Assembly: GCA_025602915.1 (NCBI GenBank)
Contig: JAHLJZ010000187.1
Span: 1-11,864 of the forward strand
Source of the DNA: Paraphysoderma sedebokerense
Taxonomy: Eukaryota > Blastocladiomycota > Physodermatomycetes > Physodermatales > Physodermataceae
Reading direction: 5' to 3'
DNA length: 11,864 bases
A model generated the notes under the pieces. That model was not told the DNA's origin, ran no database searches, and saw only the letters and a list, made by a program, of their open reading frames with translations. Each line of letters opens with the position of its first letter. Within the stretch, counting starts at the first letter, position 1. The position numbers were made by a program, and so were the translations under genes. Below are positions 8,335 to 11,864 of the stretch, one piece after another.

Positions 8335-9550
8335 TCAAAAGGGCACCTTTAACTTATTCAAACGGATTCTCCATCGACTATCAATTGTCAATATAATTAA
8401 TGGATTCAAGATACAATGCGAAAAGTGAAAAATTCCCATAAATGCATCCAAAGCGTATGGAACGAACGTTCCAGTGATCATCTGATGAAGAAACGAGAAC
8501 AAACTTCCAAACCATGCTGAGAATGTGTCAATACAACACAAAGAAGCCACACATTTTGGTAGAAGCATGATAGACAATACTTACATAAGTACAATGCAAG
8601 AGTGATAATGGCCAGTTTTTTTGTCATAGCCATTTGCTTCCCACGGGTAGTCGCGGTCTGAGATGAATTTGATTCTAAATTGACTGCTCCTTCCTGTGCA
8701 CGCAAATTATTCTTCGGACTTGTACCAGCGTTAGATGACGTTCTGATGGAACTCGACGCCGAAGTCTTCATATTGGTATCAGTTTGCTCCATTGTGCCCG
8801 CGCGACTGCGATGTGAAGTGCTCTGTTGTTCAGCATTTTTCGAACTGGACGACTTCTCATTCCATTTAAACCCATCTGCAACGACTTTCCTCCATATTTT
8901 ATAATATGCTATAGTAATGACCGATAAAACAGAAATAACGAATGTTACAAAAAGAATAGCGTACGACCGATGTAATAAGTCGCTCCGCCGCAAGTCCGGT
9001 AGACAATAAGTTTCCGATGCTTGGATGACGACGTCAATGTTAACCATTAGTGGGAAGAAGCCAACCACAATATGAAAAACCCAAATAAATATTAAAATAG
9101 ATGACATAATTCGAAAGGTAGCGGTTTTCCCAAGAACTATATGAAAGTATCGTTCAACACTAATTAATGTCGCGGACGCAACGGAAATGCCTGTATTTTA
9201 AGATTTTGATTAGACCCTTGAAAACAACATTTTAATTCTTATTGAACATATAATTATGGCGTACCTAAGAAGGAAACGAATTCTGTACTACTGTAATAAC
9301 ACCAAAAATAATCTAGACCTGAATGAAGCAAGTGTGCACCATAGGACAGAACACTGGCGTAGGCGCATAATGTATCACTGATAACCATACTCACAAGAGA
9401 CATGTGAAAGACTGTTAAATTACTACGACTCTTGTATATTCGAATTAATAAAATAGTGTTTATGACAGACGCAATAATTGCCAAGGAGAATACGAGTTCG
9501 TTGACAAATTCACTGCGTCCATCTTGGAATGTCCATTGCGTGGGGACCAT
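8335..9550 (-). CDS. Class A (rhodopsin-like) G-protein-coupled receptor, 3 exons, 357 aa
   Basis: Exons: 9265-9550, 8585-9190, 8335-8516 (introns 74 and 68 bp, GT-AG, phase kept). The product should be a plasma-membrane receptor acting through heterotrimeric G proteins; the ligand is unknown. Seven hydrophobic segments: about 17-38, 48-70, 85-107, 122-145, 170-192, 285-308 and 313-340. Class A landmarks: N31 (1.50) and D59 (2.50), 28 apart as in rhodopsin; C84 (3.25), exactly 25 before R109 of an ERY motif (108-110); C158 in the second extracellular loop, a possible disulfide partner for C84; W132 (4.50); W299 (6.48); N335-P336 in helix 7, 37 residues after W299 (38 in rhodopsin). Loop 3 (about 193-284) is long and Ser/Thr-rich, a likely phosphorylation target. 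The C-terminal tail is short (about 17 aa). Departures: NPLII instead of NPxxY, and Gly at 6.50. The start ATG has an in-frame TAA four codons upstream, but TTATCAG just before it could be a splice acceptor. Confidence 0.85.
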
Positions 9551-10382
9551 ATCTGATAATTAACAGAAGGGCGAAGGGTGGTCGAAATTACAGCGAATTA
9601 ATTTTTGCCAAGAAGAAGAAATATGAGAAAAAAACGGCCCCCGCGTGATCGGATTATGCCTATGTCATTTAAATTGCTCGATTTGGAGATACAGACTGCA
9701 GAACGAATATTTGTCCGCGGAGAACGACCTAGACCGACGATAAAAATTGACGGTTGACGGGTTTCAAGAATTGAGAATGCGGGCAGGCAAAGCAATTACT
9801 AATTAGTGATGTTATCACTTGGCACTGGCTTAAAATTTGCCTGCAAAACGAATTCATGCCATATGGAGGTACCATATTTCTCCAAAACCAAATAGCGGGG
9901 TGCAATGGACTTCAAAAGCATTCCATCCGGGACACCAATTTGAATTTGCTTCGGGTAGACCCTTCACTACATTCTATTTATTTTCCTTACTCAAACAGCT
10001 CTTTTAAGTCCTCTAAAATTCAAACATCATGTTCATAATTTCGTTGTTTGTTTTGACCCAAAACCAGTATTTTACTAGGGAAGATATCGCGGAACGCTTG
10101 ACTGCTACTAATTGTTTAATTATAACACGAGAAGGAGCTAAAGGCAATGATATGCGGCTAGTACTTCCATGATCTGCACCAGCTAAATAACTCATTACCG
10201 CATTGATAATTTATATAGGCTCCTAGGAGCCCCATGCCCAAGATCGGCCCAAAACTCGATGTTCTCGCAACTCTAGATATTAGCCACCGCTGGAATTGTC
10301 GTGTGAGCACGCAAACCATGGCTCTATGAGTGTATTAATTGTAACATTAAGATTACATATAGATAACATATAGTTGATAAGA
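9551..10382. other. 832-bp gap without recognisable genes
   Basis: This region separates the receptor start from the 3' end of the HAD-ITPase gene and should contain the receptor promoter. Short open frames on both strands (9598-9795, 9856-10038, 10013-10195) resemble no family I know and look random. I see no tRNA, no long terminal repeat and no clear transposon ends, only short palindromes. Confidence 0.5.
10218..10231. repeat. Perfect 14-bp palindrome
   Basis: GGCTCCTAGGAGCC is its own reverse complement and lies about 150 bp beyond the stop of the HAD-ITPase gene. It could be a dimeric protein-binding site or chance. Confidence 0.6.
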
Positions 10383-11864
10383 CTATTCATCTTGCCACTT
10401 TCCATCCCACTTTTCCAATACGTCACAAACCATCCAAGGTTCCCGCCCTTCTAATAACTCTTTCATTGCGTGCCACCTTGCGTTCACTTCGTCTCGAAAT
10501 TCCTCGGTCAAAGTTTTCTCCTGTCCGTTGGGTTTAAACCAAGGTAAAAATCCCAACTGATCTATTGGTAATTGCATAGAAATATTGGATGGATCAGCGC
10601 GAGGAACAATAGTGCCCGACACTTCACCACGATAGATGAGTATCTTATTCGCAACCCGAATCGCAAGAATGGAGATAAAGCAGGCAGAATATCCAATGTA
10701 TTTGTCAAGTGTCTTGAGAAGATGTTTGACATTTGTACCCAACTGCGGCGGAGCTGATTGGTGACTCGACAAAGGATGAGAAGGTAGTGACGAAAAATCA
10801 ATAAATAAACTAGTATCATCCACAAGGACATTCTGAAACTGCGACGCCTTGTATCTGGCAATCGTTACGAAATCTGAATCCGGTTCTTGTAAATCGTTCT
10901 TTTCCACCAAAATCTCACCTTCATGTCCGTAATAGCTCATATATTTTTTGAACTCGTTTAGCTTAATTATATTAGAAGTATTGACTTTGACGACTCCACC
11001 AAAAATTGAATGGATTACTGTAGATACCGGAGGCGGGGGGTTTCGATTGAGATAGAGGGGGTTTCGGTTTGACGTTGCTGGAATGTCTCGTCTGTCAAAT
11101 TCAGGCGAAACAGAAAGTACAGGTGAAGTACGGGACGAAATCAGGGTAGCGAATGGCGGAACCAAATCGCCAGTGTAATAAACTGCCACATCTACAGCCG
11201 ATTCCATGTGTCCCAAGCATTCCATCACACTTTGAACATTCCCATAATCGTCATCTGAATATTTGATCAATATTCTCTCTTTCGTGCGATCTTGCTCCTC
11301 GCCCTCTTCAAAAATTTGTTCGCCAAGTTTCTGTCTCAAAATTTGAAGAAATAGTCCTTTATTCCGACTCCAATTCGTCATTTGATCATTTGTGCACAAA
11401 TCAACACCTAGGTACTTCTTGACTCGCTCATTAAATCCTTGGTTTGCTACTGGCCAAATATTGCCAACCTTGGGAATGTCTGGCAGCCAACCGCATTTAA
11501 GTAGGTACTCCAAACCAGAATGAATTGTTTCGGATTTTTGGAGACGGGCTGTCAAAATGTAGACTGAATCCGGGACAGAAGACAATGATTCTACGAAGAA
11601 AGGAAACATGGGACCTTTCAAATTAGATGTTAAAGAGTGTACCGCAATTTTCATGTCTCGTAAAAAGTAACTTTGTTCTGAGCTTCCGCCTATTTCCGCT
11701 TCAGCAAAGTTGGCCACACTTTCAGGGAATCGGAGCTCATAATCTTCTAGGCCAAGCTTGGAGAAACCATTAGGTGTCTTAAGTGTAGTGAAAGTAGAGG
11801 AAGTAACATAAAATTTAGATGATGAGTCTACCGGGTCGTCAGGTTTCGGCTTTCGAAAAACAAC
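10383..11864 (-). CDS. HAD-like / ITPase (Ham1)-like fusion protein, partial: last 494 aa
   Basis: The frame is open from the window edge (11864) to TAG at 10385-10383, so the N-terminus lies outside; no intron is needed here. Residues are numbered from the edge. Residues 1-240 look like the later part of a HAD-superfamily domain: ILTAR (103-107) resembles motif II and YSDDDYGN (202-209) the acidic motif III/IV; the nucleophile motif I would lie off the window. Residues 241-285 are a Pro/Ser/Asn-rich linker. Residues 292-474 align with the ITPase/Ham1 fold: TSNxxK (296-301) for TGNxxK, a DLxE patch (324-327), VDDTSLF (348-354) with the conserved acidic pair, RGxxSGxIVPR (412-422), GFLPWFKPNG (438-447) and TLTEE (451-455). 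Ham1 enzymes hydrolyse ITP, XTP and dITP to clean the nucleotide pool. Two signatures are changed: WDP becomes FLP, and SHR is absent (NARWHAM). Specificity is therefore uncertain. The fold call is good for the C-terminus, moderate for HAD. Confidence 0.7.
   Translation of the reverse strand, partial: VVFRKPKPDDPVDSSSKFYVTSSTFTTLKTPNGFSKLGLEDYELRFPESVANFAEAEIGGSSEQSYFLRDMKIAVHSLTSNLKGPMFPFFVESLSSVPDSVYILTARLQKSETIHSGLEYLLKCGWLPDIPKVGNIWPVANQGFNERVKKYLGVDLCTNDQMTNWSRNKGLFLQILRQKLGEQIFEEGEEQDRTKERILIKYSDDDYGNVQSVMECLGHMESAVDVAVYYTGDLVPPFATLISSRTSPVLSVSPEFDRRDIPATSNRNPLYLNRNPPPPVSTVIHSIFGGVVKVNTSNIIKLNEFKKYMSYYGHEGEILVEKNDLQEPDSDFVTIARYKASQFQNVLVDDTSLFIDFSSLPSHPLSSHQSAPPQLGTNVKHLLKTLDKYIGYSACFISILAIRVANKILIYRGEVSGTIVPRADPSNISMQLPIDQLGFLPWFKPNGQEKTLTEEFRDEVNARWHAMKELLEGREPWMVCDVLEKWDGKWQDE

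Noticed and set aside
9598-9795. Small minus-strand frame upstream of the receptor as an extra exon
   Set aside because: Its translation has no signal peptide or helix 1-like feature, and an in-frame TAA separates the region from the receptor ATG. A UTR intron ending at TTATCAG remains possible.
10013-10195. Small minus-strand frame in the 832-bp gap as a gene or transposon remnant
   Set aside because: There are no recognisable domains, no terminal repeats around it, and the length is within chance expectation.
3021-11864. Functional cluster of RAD5 with the nucleotide-pool ITPase-like protein
   Set aside because: Both touch genome integrity, but they are separated by uS12m and a receptor, each gene has its own upstream region, and such neighbourhoods in eukaryotes are usually accidental.

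Overview
This is a nuclear segment from a eukaryote, most likely a fungus. The genes carry many short GT-AG introns (mostly 61-80 bp), coding and flanking DNA are around 40% GC by hand count of a few lines, and the ribosomal protein eS1 reads closer to fungal than animal versions (for example PLQNV/VRKVK). A three-exon receptor with class A (rhodopsin-like) GPCR landmarks argues for an early-diverging fungal lineage rather than an ascomycete yeast, but the species cannot be fixed from sequence alone.

Layout: (1) 118-861, plus strand, a single-exon CUE-domain protein. (2) 1052-2500, minus, cytosolic ribosomal protein eS1 (RPS3A/yeast RPS1) in eight exons, including a 7-nt first coding exon and a 13-nt microexon. 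(3) 3021-6806, minus, a complete RAD5/HLTF-type DNA-damage-tolerance protein in seven exons (UBA-like, HIRAN, SNF2 ATPase with embedded C3HC4 RING, helicase C). (4) 7182-7775, minus, mitochondrial ribosomal protein uS12m with a presequence. (5) 8335-9550, minus, a 357-residue seven-helix receptor. (6) 10383-11864, minus and running off the right edge, a HAD-like plus ITPase/Ham1-like fusion. All exon models were assembled by hand; reading phase is preserved across every junction and conserved family motifs are restored across most of them.

Gene 1 converges on eS1. The other five genes all point left, each with its own upstream gap, so this is not an operon and no shared pathway is evident. 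The one regulatory link I see is an identical ACACGTGAC 9-mer, containing the only two CACGTG sites I found in the window, about 80-120 bp upstream of the start codons of both ribosomal protein genes. The points most worth following up are the class A receptor, the HAD-ITPase-like fusion with its apparently altered base-recognition residues, the microexon of eS1, and the shared CACGTG element. I found no mobile element, CRISPR, rRNA or tRNA.
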